A stretch of 43,660 bases of DNA, from contig JAJZMZ010000024.1 in NCBI GenBank assembly GCA_021848095.1, positions 1 through 43,660 of the forward strand, in the 5' to 3' direction. The translations under genes were made by a program, and so were the position numbers. The DNA is from Microcaldota archaeon. Its GTDB lineage: Archaea > Micrarchaeota > Micrarchaeia > Micrarchaeales > CABMGC01. A model generated the notes under the pieces. The model did not search any database. It was not told the origin of the DNA and saw only the letters and a program-made list of their open reading frames with translations. Below are positions 1 through 9,603 of this stretch, one piece after another (the first letter of the stretch is position 1; each line of letters starts with the position of its first letter).

Positions 1-1396
1 TTTCATATAATGTTATCGGATACAAACCAGGGTTTGCATTTGAGTTAGTACTGACTTGGAAACTTACATTTGCACTTTGACCTGGTGCTAATGAAGCTAT
101 ATAGTAAGAACTTGTTACAGGTATTATCGGATAACTACTTTGTAGAGAGATTTGTATGTTCTTTGCATCTATATTTCCAGTGTTTGTTATAACTAAATTC
201 AAAGGTACCGTTGTTGCTCCCGGAGTTATTGAGTATGTTCCATTAGTTATGTTGAATGTGGATGACGAAGCTACGTTTATTGGAATTGTTTGATTTTTTT
301 CAAATACTGATTTATAATTTGCAGATAAATAACTCAAAGCAGAGTAGAAAGAAGCATTATTTGAGCTATAATTAGAAGCTGAAATTAATAATGACTCTTG
401 CACCGTTTGACCTGGAGCTATACTACCTATAAAGAACTTTGAAACTGAGCTTAAAACATTTATTCCATATCCTGAGTAAAAGTTAGCCGTTACATTTTCT
501 GCTGTTCCAGTACCTATGTTAGATATTCCTAAAACTAAACTTTGGTTATAGCCTTTGTATAGCGTTTGAGGTTGTTCTGATAACACATTAATAACTATAT
601 TTGGATTGTTTATCAATACAGATAAACTTTGATTTTGATTTTGCATGTATGGTTTTCCTGTTTCTGTTTGATATGAAACCTTTATTGGCATTTTATATGT
701 TCCATTAGATATAAACTTACTTGCTTGATATGTAGAGGTTAATTGCACCGATGAACCGTCGCCTAAATATCCAATATTAAATGATTTTGCACCTATTGGG
801 GTAAAACTTGATGTATTTAATAATGAAATTGATATATTTTTAGCTGCGCCATATCCAGAGTTTAAAACATTCAAAGAAACTGAAAAATCTTGTCCAGGTA
901 TTATGCTACTTGGTTCTGCAGTTACTGTTATATTTGGAGCTCCGTTAACATAAAATGTTATTGGTATAGTTGAGGAACCAGTTACCGTTTCAGTTGTTCC
1001 TGAGACTGTTTCGGTTGTTTGGTATGTTGCTAATACATCTAAAGTATATGTACCTGAAGGTGTACTTTTTGGTATATTTATGTTGTAATTAAAGTATGAA
1101 CTTGAACCTCCATAAATTCCTTGTGACATACTACTTATCAAATAAGAGTTAGTTGGTGAGAAGTTCAATATAGGATAAGATCCTTGTAACTGTAAGTTAA
1201 CATTGTTCAATGTTGACGAGTATGAGTCATATATCTGAAAAGATACATGTATCTGAGAACCCGCGGATATTGGATTTGGAGATATCTGTAAGTTAGTCAC
1301 AGATAAAGCATTGTTTATATTTTGTGCGCTTACTAATGCCGGCATAAGTAAGGCAATTACTGCACAAAACATTCCTATTGCAAAATTTTTCTTCAT
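1..1396 (-). CDS. Secreted cell-surface protein with tandem CARDB/COG1361-like beta-sandwich domains (partial, C-terminus beyond left edge)
   Basis: Not in the ORF track because it has no stop inside the window. Reverse-strand translation from 1396 is open to base 1: MKKNFAIGMFCAVIALLMPALVSAQNINNALSVTNLQISPNPISAGSQIHVSFQIYDS... with a Sec-type signal peptide and recurring motifs such as 'SIIPGQDFSVSLNVLNSGYGAAKNISISLLN', 'NIGTGTAENVTANFYSG', 'NTGNIDAKNIQISLQSS'. An in-frame ATG at 1414 preceded by GTGATATT is an alternative start. Confidence 0.85.
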   Translation of the reverse strand, partial: MKKNFAIGMFCAVIALLMPALVSAQNINNALSVTNLQISPNPISAGSQIHVSFQIYDSYSSTLNNVNLQLQGSYPILNFSPTNSYLISSMSQGIYGGSSSYFNYNINIPKSTPSGTYTLDVLATYQTTETVSGTTETVTGSSTIPITFYVNGAPNITVTAEPSSIIPGQDFSVSLNVLNSGYGAAKNISISLLNTSSFTPIGAKSFNIGYLGDGSSVQLTSTYQASKFISNGTYKMPIKVSYQTETGKPYMQNQNQSLSVLINNPNIVINVLSEQPQTLYKGYNQSLVLGISNIGTGTAENVTANFYSGYGINVLSSVSKFFIGSIAPGQTVQESLLISASNYSSNNASFYSALSYLSANYKSVFEKNQTIPINVASSSTFNITNGTYSITPGATTVPLNLVITNTGNIDAKNIQISLQSSYPIIPVTSSYYIASLAPGQSANVSFQVSTNSNANPGLYPITLYE

Positions 1397-1427
1397 TTTA
1401 TCACTTTTTATCATAATATCACTTTGT

Positions 1428-2537
1428 TTAATCAATTGTACTCTTAAATAATCTAAAACTCATTATAACTATTATAAGAGAAAATATAATCATAATACTG
1501 AAATCTGTAACTATATGGCTTAATGGGAAGTATCCAGATAACATAACATCTCTTATTCCGCTAGTCGCATATGTTAAAGGATCTCCTATGCTAAATGGCT
1601 GTATAAAAGCTGGAAAAGATGATGCAGGAAAGAACGCCCCTGAAAGAAACCACGTAGGTAGTGTTATTGCTTGTGCTACAATAGCGTATAACTCAACTGT
1701 TTTTATTCTTGATGCTACTATTAAAGCAATAGCGTTGAATGATAGCGAAACAAAGAATATCAGTGCTATTATCCATAAGAAGCCTATTACTCCCATAGCT
1801 ATTCCAGCTCCAAAAACAAATCCTAAACATAAAGCAAGTATGCCATACAATAATGATTGTACAGTTCCTGCTAGTAGCTTTCCTAATAAAATTGCATCCT
1901 TATTTATCGGAGCAACTAAAAATGACTTTATAGTGCCTAACTGCCTATCTACTATTATTGAAAATCCACTTCCGAAGATTGAACCGAACGCAGTTGCCAT
2001 TATTATTACACTTGCAATTATGAAGTCACGATAATTACTTGAGGCTCCGGTAGTTGGATTAGATGAAACTATTGGTGCCGTCTGTTGTTGTTTTTGTTGT
2101 ATAGCGCTTCCGAAATTAGATGCAGTACCTTCTATGAATGGAAGTATTGCACTTACTGTACTAAATTGACTATTTGAGTAATAAACATAAACTGACGGAT
2201 TCCCATTTTGGTTTTGAGGAAATGTTGGAGCTATAGTTATTATTGCAGTAACTTCTCCATTTTGAAGTAACGAAAGAGCCGTTTCTTGATTGGTAAGTGT
2301 TAGTATATTTATCATATTTTGTCCTTGAAGTGCATTTATAAATTGAGTTGAAATTTGATTATTTGCTAAATTTACTACAGCGACAGGAACATTTGATACA
2401 GATGTACCTAAGTTTCCAAAAAATAATATAATTATAAGTGGGAACATTAGAGAACGTATAATATTAGTTCTAAGATTGCTTTTGAAAACTAACATCTCTC
2501 TTTTTGCAATCGTTATTGAATCGGAAAAAAGTGTCAA
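1428..2537 (-). CDS. ABC-2 type transporter permease
   Basis: 369-aa ORF with an N-terminal TM, large extracytoplasmic segment and about 5 C-terminal TMs (FGSGFSIIVDRQLGTIKSFLVAPINKDAILLGKLLAGT; LPTWFLSGAFFPASSFP), typical of ABC-2 permeases; adjacent to the ATPase gene. Confidence 0.9.
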   Translation of the reverse strand: MTLFSDSITIAKREMLVFKSNLRTNIIRSLMFPLIIILFFGNLGTSVSNVPVAVVNLANNQISTQFINALQGQNMINILTLTNQETALSLLQNGEVTAIITIAPTFPQNQNGNPSVYVYYSNSQFSTVSAILPFIEGTASNFGSAIQQKQQQTAPIVSSNPTTGASSNYRDFIIASVIIMATAFGSIFGSGFSIIVDRQLGTIKSFLVAPINKDAILLGKLLAGTVQSLLYGILALCLGFVFGAGIAMGVIGFLWIIALIFFVSLSFNAIALIVASRIKTVELYAIVAQAITLPTWFLSGAFFPASSFPAFIQPFSIGDPLTYATSGIRDVMLSGYFPLSHIVTDFSIMIIFSLIIVIMSFRLFKSTID

Positions 2538-2542
2538 ATAAA

Positions 2543-3532
2543 TTACCTTCTAAATCTTGCCTGAGAAGCAACATTTTCTGATGATGTACTGTCCCTGAAG
2601 CTAGCTCCTGTTAGTTTTATAAAAACATCATCCATCGTTGGAAGATGAACACTATATGCAAGAACATGAATTTTTTCTTTTTCTAAATACTGTGCTATTT
2701 TAATTGATAATCCCATTGAATCTTTTTGAATGTCTCCTTTAATTATGTCTCCCTCTACAGATAACTTCAACTTGAATTTATTTGATATTATTTTTGTTGC
2801 TTTATCCACATCCTCTGGTTTAAGTGTTATTTCAAGAACATTTCCTTCAGAGACCATTCTTTTTAACTCCGAAGCAGTACCTATTGCTTTTATCTCTCCA
2901 TGATCAATTATAGCTATTCTATCACATAATGCATCTGATTCTTCCAAATACTGTGTAGTTAATATTACAGTTATTCCCTTATCGTTTAATTTTCTAATAC
3001 TATCCCACATGCCCACTCTACTCTGCACATCTAAACCCGTTGTTGGCTCGTCAAGTATTAGTATACTAGGTTCTTGCAACATTGATTTTACAAGATTTAA
3101 TCGTCTTTGCATTCCTCCCGAAAATGTTCCAGCTGCTTTATTCGCAAACTCTTTTAGATTCGCATCTTCTAATGCCTTGTTAACTCTTTTTTCAATTTCA
3201 TTTTCAGGAACGTGATATAACTTTGCAAATATTGTTAAATTATCTCTTGCCGAAAGATATCCATCTACCACTGTTTCCTGTGTCATAAAACCTATTAACT
3301 GCTTAACTTTAAGTGAGTCCTCAACATTGTCATAACCCTCGATTGTTATACTTCCTGAAGTTGGTTTTAACAAACCTAAAATCATATTTAATGTTGTTGT
3401 TTTTCCTGCTCCATTTGGTCCTAAAATACCAAATATTTCTCCTTTTTTGATATTGAAAGAAATACCTTTAACTGCTTGGAATGTACCAAATGTTTTTTTA
3501 ATATTTTTAATATCTACTGCAGAATCATTCAT
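2543..3532 (-). CDS. ABC transporter ATP-binding protein (ABC-2 exporter family)
   Basis: Walker A GPNGAGKTT, signature FSGGMQRRLNL, Walker B ILILDEPTTGLD. Confidence 0.95.
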   Translation of the reverse strand: MNDSAVDIKNIKKTFGTFQAVKGISFNIKKGEIFGILGPNGAGKTTTLNMILGLLKPTSGSITIEGYDNVEDSLKVKQLIGFMTQETVVDGYLSARDNLTIFAKLYHVPENEIEKRVNKALEDANLKEFANKAAGTFSGGMQRRLNLVKSMLQEPSILILDEPTTGLDVQSRVGMWDSIRKLNDKGITVILTTQYLEESDALCDRIAIIDHGEIKAIGTASELKRMVSEGNVLEITLKPEDVDKATKIISNKFKLKLSVEGDIIKGDIQKDSMGLSIKIAQYLEKEKIHVLAYSVHLPTMDDVFIKLTGASFRDSTSSENVASQARFRR

Positions 3533-3890
3533 TCATTTCAACCATTAACTCTTTTAACGAGTTTAAGTAATCCTCAACTATGGATTTAAATTTTTTTGAT
3601 AACCTTCTTCCTTTTGGCGTAAGCTCAAGGACTTTTTGTGTTTTTATTTTTTTGTTAACTGTAGATTTTATCAAACCTAATTTTTCCATTGCTAATATTA
3701 CGTTATAAATATCATTTTTTGTAACGTCTAAAGAAATTTTTTTATTTGATTGTATTTCTTTCATTAAAGCGTATGTATGTATCTTCTTTTTTTCTAATTT
3801 TTTAATTATTAAAATTCTTAATATTCCACTTTTAAAATTTTTATTTACGCAAGTGAAATCCATTTTAATATTATTTTTCATAAGTATCAA
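3525..3890 (-). CDS. PadR-like winged-helix transcriptional regulator
   Basis: 121 aa; LRILIIKKLEKKKIHTYALMKEIQ...IYNVILAMEKLGLIKST...LELTPKGRRL winged-helix pattern; stop overlaps start of ABC ATPase gene. Confidence 0.7.
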   Translation of the reverse strand: MILMKNNIKMDFTCVNKNFKSGILRILIIKKLEKKKIHTYALMKEIQSNKKISLDVTKNDIYNVILAMEKLGLIKSTVNKKIKTQKVLELTPKGRRLSKKFKSIVEDYLNSLKELMVEMNE

Positions 3891-4023
3891 TTAGTTTAAA
3901 TTTAAAATAGTATTATATGGAGTGTAATATTTATATATTGATATGATTTATGAACAGTTATTGAAGTATATCATTAATGGAACTTAAAACAAAAAGAATA
4001 TAAAAAAGCAATATCCATATATA

Positions 4024-6828
4024 ATGGATAAAATGTTAGATATTAATTTTATTGAAGCAAAATGGCAACGTGAATGGGCCAATGCAAAACTTTTTGAGTC
4101 AGAAGTAAATCAAAAAAAACCATTTATGATTACAGCTGCGATACCTTATCCTAACGGTCCTCAACACATAGGACATTTTAGAACATATGGAACGGCAGAT
4201 ACACTTGCTAGATATAAAAGAATGAAAGGTTTCAATGTCCTCTATCCTTTTGGTTTTCATTTGACAGGAATACCGCTTTTAGCACAAGCAAATAAAGTAA
4301 AGGAAAGGGATCAGAACATAATTAATGACTTTAAAAGTTTTGGTATTTCTGATCAAGAAATAGAAAAGATGTCAGATCCTCTTTATATGGGTACTTACTT
4401 TGCAAGTGAAGTAGAAAGTGGCATAAAACTTTCAGGTTTCAGTATAGATTGGAGAAGGAGATTTACAACAATAGACCCAAAATTCAGCAAGTTTATAGAG
4501 TGGCAGTTTGAAATTCTTAAAGAAAAAGGGTGTTTAGTTCAAGGAAGTCATCCGGTGGGGTGGTGTAAAAAAGAAAGTAATGCTGTAGGTATGCACGATA
4601 CAAAAGGAGATGCTGAACCTGAGATAGAACAAGAATCAGGAGTAATATTCGATATAGTAGGAGAAACATATGGATTAATATGCGCAACATATAGACCAGA
4701 AACAATTTATGGTGTTACAAATGTTTTCGTTAAACCTGAAACTACATATTATATATGTAAGGTAAATGATTCACAAAATATTATTGTATCGGATAAAACT
4801 TATGAGAAATTAAGTTTCCAATTAAAATTAGAAAAGATATCTGAAATAAAAGGACAAGAGTTATTAAATAAAAAATGTATAAATCCGTTATCTAAAGTAG
4901 AGATACCAATTTTACCGGGATCATTTGTAAAGGAAGATTTAGGGACAGGAAGTGTAATGAGTGTACCTGCACATGCTCCATTTGATTACGTTGCATTAAA
5001 AAAACTATATAACTCTGGTTACTTAAAAGAAGAGGTTAAACCTGTAGTTGTATTAAAAATAACAGGTGTCGAAGCTGAGATACCCTCAATATATTACCTA
5101 ACAAAGGTATCTGGAGATATTAATTCTTCTGATGAAAAGATAGAAGAAGCGACTAAATTAGAATATAAAGAAGAAGCACATAAAGGAGTAATGACATTTC
5201 CAGGTTATGAAAATGTATCTGAGTTAGAAACAAGAGAAAAGATAAAGAATGCATTATCTGTAGATAAAAAATACTTTCCGATTTATATTTTAGCAAATAA
5301 AACTAAGGTTTTATGTAGATGTGGTACTGAGATAGTTGTTAAAGTAATAGACAATCAATGGTTTATAAACTATGGAGATGAAACTTGGAAAAGTTCAGCA
5401 ATGAAGTTACTATCTGAGATAGATGTAATTCCATTAAAATCAAAAAATGCTCTTTCATCAGCTATAAATTGGATAAATTTAAGAGCGGTTGCAAGAGCAC
5501 AAGGATTAGGAACTAGATTCCCATTAGATAAAAATTACATAATAGAATCACTTTCTGATTCTACAATATACATGGCTTATTATACAATAGATTATATAAT
5601 AAAAAGTGTTGATGATGAAAAACTTACACCTGAATTTTTTGATTTTGTATTTAGAGGGATAGGAAATATAGAAGATATATCGAAAAAAACAGGAATAGAT
5701 TATGAAGTAATTAAAAAATCACGCGAATCATTTACTTATTGGTATACAAATACGTCAAGAGCTTCAGGATTAGATTTAATTTTTAATCATCTTACGATGT
5801 ATATTTTTAACCATGTACTAATTTTTGATAAAGAATACTGGCCTAAACACATTGTTATAAATGGTTTAGTAATGATGAATGGAGAAAAAATGAGTAAAAG
5901 TTTGGGAAATGTACTTTTAGTCAAAGACGCAATTAAAAAGTATGGTTCAGATATTTTAAAGTTAGTTGAGATAGGCAATGCCGATCTTTTTAATGACTCA
6001 GACTTCAATGTAGAAACAGCAAATAGTGTTAGAGATAAATTAGAGTTCTTTTTTGATTGTTGTGTGAAACTTAATGAAATACCTAGCAATAAACTTGAAC
6101 AAATTGATTATTGGTTATACTCTAAATTAAACAATAAAAAAACTATAATAACAAATGCAATGGAGAAATTAGAGTTAAGAGATCTTGTAACAAATATAGT
6201 ATTTAATACCTCAATAGAGTTAAAAAGATACTTTAGCAGAGGAGGGAATAATGCAATTGTATTGAAAGATTATCTTTCAGATGTATCATTGATGTTACAA
6301 CCTATTGCACCACACATATCAGAAGAGTTATGGCACATATTAGGAAATACAACATTTACAACAACTGAGAAGTGGCCTGAAACAGATAAAGAATTAATCG
6401 ATATGAAAATAGAGGAAAAAGAGCAAGAAATAGACTCATTAATAGATGACATAAAACAAGCATATGAGTTAACAAAGAAAAAAATACCCAACATATCTTC
6501 ATGTAATATTATTGTTGCTAGTCAATGGAAACGTGATGCACTGAACTCTTTAATTGAAACCAAAAAAATAGATGCAACAATTACGTCTTTAGGAGATAAA
6601 GTAAACAAAGAACAAGCAGCAAAGTATCTCTCGCAATTATTTAAAAAAGTAAATGAATTAAAAATGTGCAGTATAAGTGAGCAAGATGAGTATGAGTCTT
6701 TAAGTTCTTCAAAAGAATACATCTCAAAAATAATAGGAATTCCAATAGAAATTCAAAGAGAAAATGATTCTATCTCACAGAGAGCGGGTAAGGCTACGCC
6801 GATGAAACCAAGTATAGAAATACTTTAG
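4024..6828 (+). CDS. leuS: Leucyl-tRNA synthetase (archaeal type)
   Basis: 934 aa; PYPNGPQHIGHFRTYGTADTLARYKRMKGFNVLYPFGFHLTGIP (HIGH motif region) and NGEKMSKSLGNV (KMSKS). Confidence 0.97.
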   Translation: MDKMLDINFIEAKWQREWANAKLFESEVNQKKPFMITAAIPYPNGPQHIGHFRTYGTADTLARYKRMKGFNVLYPFGFHLTGIPLLAQANKVKERDQNIINDFKSFGISDQEIEKMSDPLYMGTYFASEVESGIKLSGFSIDWRRRFTTIDPKFSKFIEWQFEILKEKGCLVQGSHPVGWCKKESNAVGMHDTKGDAEPEIEQESGVIFDIVGETYGLICATYRPETIYGVTNVFVKPETTYYICKVNDSQNIIVSDKTYEKLSFQLKLEKISEIKGQELLNKKCINPLSKVEIPILPGSFVKEDLGTGSVMSVPAHAPFDYVALKKLYNSGYLKEEVKPVVVLKITGVEAEIPSIYYLTKVSGDINSSDEKIEEATKLEYKEEAHKGVMTFPGYENVSELETREKIKNALSVDKKYFPIYILANKTKVLCRCGTEIVVKVIDNQWFINYGDETWKSSAMKLLSEIDVIPLKSKNALSSAINWINLRAVARAQGLGTRFPLDKNYIIESLSDSTIYMAYYTIDYIIKSVDDEKLTPEFFDFVFRGIGNIEDISKKTGIDYEVIKKSRESFTYWYTNTSRASGLDLIFNHLTMYIFNHVLIFDKEYWPKHIVINGLVMMNGEKMSKSLGNVLLVKDAIKKYGSDILKLVEIGNADLFNDSDFNVETANSVRDKLEFFFDCCVKLNEIPSNKLEQIDYWLYSKLNNKKTIITNAMEKLELRDLVTNIVFNTSIELKRYFSRGGNNAIVLKDYLSDVSLMLQPIAPHISEELWHILGNTTFTTTEKWPETDKELIDMKIEEKEQEIDSLIDDIKQAYELTKKKIPNISSCNIIVASQWKRDALNSLIETKKIDATITSLGDKVNKEQAAKYLSQLFKKVNELKMCSISEQDEYESLSSSKEYISKIIGIPIEIQRENDSISQRAGKATPMKPSIEIL

Positions 6829-7328
6829 TACCTTTCAGTAAGTACTTTTTCGCAGGCGTTAAAGAATTCTTTTGAAAGATTTACTACCGTTTTATTAAAA
6901 ACACGTAGCCTTACAAAGATTAGATGACTATCGTTTAATTTAGGTATATTTTCTTGAGATTCAGATATTTGTTCAATTATATTATCTCTAAAAACATCAA
7001 TATTTCTACTTAAAAATTTGAGTACAGGTAACCTGTTTGCTAAAGTAGTATCTGCCAAAGAATATGTTGATTTAGAAATAGATTGAATTGAATCAATTGC
7101 AAATTTAGAACAGGATATTATTGTATTTGTTGATCTTTCTAAAAGTGTGTATTTATATGATTGATCTGCATTTGCTCTACTTAAAACTTTTAAATGTTTT
7201 TTGAATGAAAACTCATTAAAATCAGTAAAGTATTTATCTAAATTAGCAATATTTGAAGATACAACTTTGTTTTGCCAATCTCTAATTACAATTTGGTTTT
7301 TTGTTAAGTTTGGTTTCTCTGAAGACAT
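6825..7328 (-). CDS. Hypothetical, predicted mostly alpha-helical protein
   Basis: 167-aa ORF; start preceded by GGTGAAAATTTATG (SD-like); no recognised domain. Confidence 0.65.
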   Translation of the reverse strand: MSSEKPNLTKNQIVIRDWQNKVVSSNIANLDKYFTDFNEFSFKKHLKVLSRANADQSYKYTLLERSTNTIISCSKFAIDSIQSISKSTYSLADTTLANRLPVLKFLSRNIDVFRDNIIEQISESQENIPKLNDSHLIFVRLRVFNKTVVNLSKEFFNACEKVLTERY

Positions 7329-7340
7329 AAATTTTCACCA

Positions 7341-7922
7341 TTATTGATTTTTATAAATAAAATTAATGTAATCATCTAGTGATTTAGATAATTTTTTATT
7401 TTCATAATTAAGTATTTTTAATAAACTAGTTGTTGAACGAATAGGGTCGTTTTCCGTTTGTTTTTCAATGCTAATTAAATGATCTTCATAAAAATTAAAC
7501 GAAACTAAACATAAACTATTCAGGTGGGATATTTTACTGACATTTGCAATTGAATTAGAATTATGAGATAAATCTGAATTTGTAACTTCATATAATATTC
7601 TAAAAAATCTACTAAATACTATATCATCACTTACAAAAATTTCATAACAGTCTCTAACACATTGTTCAAGTAAGTATACATCTCCAAAATTATCTTTTTT
7701 ACTTGAAGTAATTTGTAAACAATCAGTTGTTCTAGAACGTATTAACATTTTAACATTATGTATTGATAATTTTGCCTTTTCTTCTTTTTCAGAATAAGAT
7801 CGGGCTTTTTTAATTACTCCTTCACGAACATAATTTTCAAGTCTGCTATACTTAACTTTTAATTTTTTAAGTGAATCACGAGACCAACTTTCTGAGTCTC
7901 CTAATTGTGTAGTAATGGGCAT
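7341..7922 (-). CDS. Hypothetical, predicted mostly alpha-helical protein
   Basis: 193-aa ORF, 12 nt upstream of the co-oriented 167-aa ORF; no recognised domain. Confidence 0.65.
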   Translation of the reverse strand: MPITTQLGDSESWSRDSLKKLKVKYSRLENYVREGVIKKARSYSEKEEKAKLSIHNVKMLIRSRTTDCLQITSSKKDNFGDVYLLEQCVRDCYEIFVSDDIVFSRFFRILYEVTNSDLSHNSNSIANVSKISHLNSLCLVSFNFYEDHLISIEKQTENDPIRSTTSLLKILNYENKKLSKSLDDYINFIYKNQ

Positions 7923-7968
7923 TGGATCAATAAAAATTATATTTTATTTGATATAAATATCTTTCTTA

Positions 7969-8661
7969 TTAAAAACCACGAAATAGTACTCCCCTGTATA
8001 AGTTAGACATTATAAATGCAATGACTAACAAGAATCCTATGTTATATATCATACCGGTTACTGATAAACCAATAAATGGACTTAAATATAGTAAAAGAAT
8101 AACTGTAGAGATTAATGTAATTACATAAATAGGTTTATTCCAGCTTAAAACCTTACTTCCATCAAGTGGATATATTGGAAGCATATTGAAAAAAGCTAAC
8201 CATAAATTAATGAATGCAGTAAATACTAATGTTGCTTCTATGTATGTATTAAATTGTATTAGAAATGCTAATGCAAACACAATAAAGAACAGTATCAAGT
8301 TTGTTAAAGGACCTACTAGTGAAACTATACCGTTTTCTTTTTTTGTGAAGTTATTCGTGTAGATCATTGTTGCTCCGGGCATTGCCATTAAAAATCCAAT
8401 AAAACTGGTTACAAGGGCAATTATTATACCAAAATCAGATCTTTTGAATGCGGCTACTGCTCCAAAACGCTGTGCTGAAATTTTATGCATGTATTCGTGT
8501 AATATAAATGAAACAGTAACTGCAATTAATGCCATAGGAAAGTAATATATGAAATTTTTAAATCCTAAAATAATAGAAAATGCTATAGATAAAGCTATGT
8601 CTGCTATTATTAAGTCAGTAAGCTCTTCTTTTGTGGGAATATTACTTCTAGCGTTTGCCAT
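7969..8661 (-). CDS. Site-2 protease family (M50) membrane metalloprotease
   Basis: HEYMHKISAQRFGA (HExxH) plus downstream NMLPIYPLDGSKVL (zinc-ligand NxxPxxPLDG) in a multi-TM protein. Confidence 0.9.
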   Translation of the reverse strand: MANARSNIPTKEELTDLIIADIALSIAFSIILGFKNFIYYFPMALIAVTVSFILHEYMHKISAQRFGAVAAFKRSDFGIIIALVTSFIGFLMAMPGATMIYTNNFTKKENGIVSLVGPLTNLILFFIVFALAFLIQFNTYIEATLVFTAFINLWLAFFNMLPIYPLDGSKVLSWNKPIYVITLISTVILLLYLSPFIGLSVTGMIYNIGFLLVIAFIMSNLYRGVLFRGF

Positions 8662-8752
8662 ATATTAACACATTAATTAAACAAATGTTAATATTTAAAC
8701 AATAAAGTTTAATAACTCTCTTTAACAAAATAAATAAAATAACTACAATTAA

Positions 8753-8845
8753 AGCCCCATCGTCTAGTGGTCACCTTTTAATTAGGACATAAAAGGACGG
8801 CAGGCTCTGGACCTGCAAACGCCAGTTCGAATCTGGCTGGGGCTA
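8753..8845 (+). tRNA. tRNA-Gln (anticodon CTG) with a ~21-nt insertion in the D-loop
   Basis: Acceptor AGCCCCA/TGGGGCT, anticodon arm GCAGG-CTCTGGA-CCTGC, T arm GCCAG-TTCGAAT-CTGGC, discriminator A. D stem GTC (8762-8764)/GAC (8796-8798) is separated by an enlarged loop containing CCTTTTAATTAGGACATAAAA. Confidence 0.93.
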
Positions 8846-8877
8846 ATTTAAATATCTGAAAGTTTATAACTTTAGAT

Positions 8878-9510
8878 ATGAACATGTCTTCTTCTGCTTT
8901 TAAAACAAAGCAATTCCCTTTAGAAAAAATAGATTTGTATTCTGTAGAGTTATGTTCGGGTTTAGAAAAAAGAGGATTAAAAAATAATAATGTATTTTTT
9001 AAGTGTATAAGATCAGACATATATCAAGATAATAGATTTCTTTTTGGAAAGGACGTTTTTGATACAGCTAGTTTTAAACATCCATTCAGATCAGAAAGAG
9101 CAGTAGTGGTCAGATACAAAGAGTTAGAGATAACAGGAGAGTTCAATCAACTTGAAAAGATATACAGAGTAATGCCTGAAAGTACAGCTATACCGATATG
9201 TTTAGTCACTTTTAGAAATAATGTAGTAGGTTATCTTGCTGAAAATGTAAGTGGAACACCTTTTCTTTCTTTAAAAAGAGATAAAAGAGTAAAATACCTT
9301 AATGAGTGTGTAATTCCAGTTATCTACAAACTGCATCAAAATAATATCGGACATGGAGATATATTGGTGGGTAACTCAGAAGGAGGAGGAAACATATTCA
9401 TAGTTGAGAATGGCATAAAATTAATAGACCCTCTACCTGGATATAAAGGAATTACAGATAAAGAAAGAATTGAATTTGACATAGAAAATATAAGACGTGT
9501 GTTGAGTTAG
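8878..9510 (+). CDS. Divergent minimal protein-kinase/aminoglycoside-phosphotransferase-fold protein
   Basis: 210 aa; LHQNNIGHGDILVGN resembles a kinase catalytic loop (HxD...N) and GIKLIDPLPG resembles the metal-binding DFG/D-P region. Confidence 0.6.
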   Translation: MNMSSSAFKTKQFPLEKIDLYSVELCSGLEKRGLKNNNVFFKCIRSDIYQDNRFLFGKDVFDTASFKHPFRSERAVVVRYKELEITGEFNQLEKIYRVMPESTAIPICLVTFRNNVVGYLAENVSGTPFLSLKRDKRVKYLNECVIPVIYKLHQNNIGHGDILVGNSEGGGNIFIVENGIKLIDPLPGYKGITDKERIEFDIENIRRVLS

Positions 9511-9603
9511 GAGTAGAAAATAATGTCATAGTTTTTATATTTTTATCTTTAATATTATACTAAGTATTCTTAATAGTACTTAAAATTAATAATTATTGAT
9601 TTC

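Noticed and set aside
1588-2034. 148-aa plus-strand ORF
   Set aside because: Antisense to the well-supported ABC-2 permease; no recognisable domain
5787-6089. 100-aa minus-strand ORF
   Set aside because: Antisense inside leuS; no domain or start signal
6825-6828. Overlapping convergent stop codons of leuS and the 167-aa ORF
   Set aside because: Unusual-looking but expected in compact genomes; no functional inference justified
8778-9020. 80-aa minus-strand ORF ending ...PARFELAFAGPEPAVLLCPN
   Set aside because: C-terminal part is the reverse complement of the tRNA-Gln and it overlaps the kinase-like ORF start; a classic tRNA-derived spurious ORF
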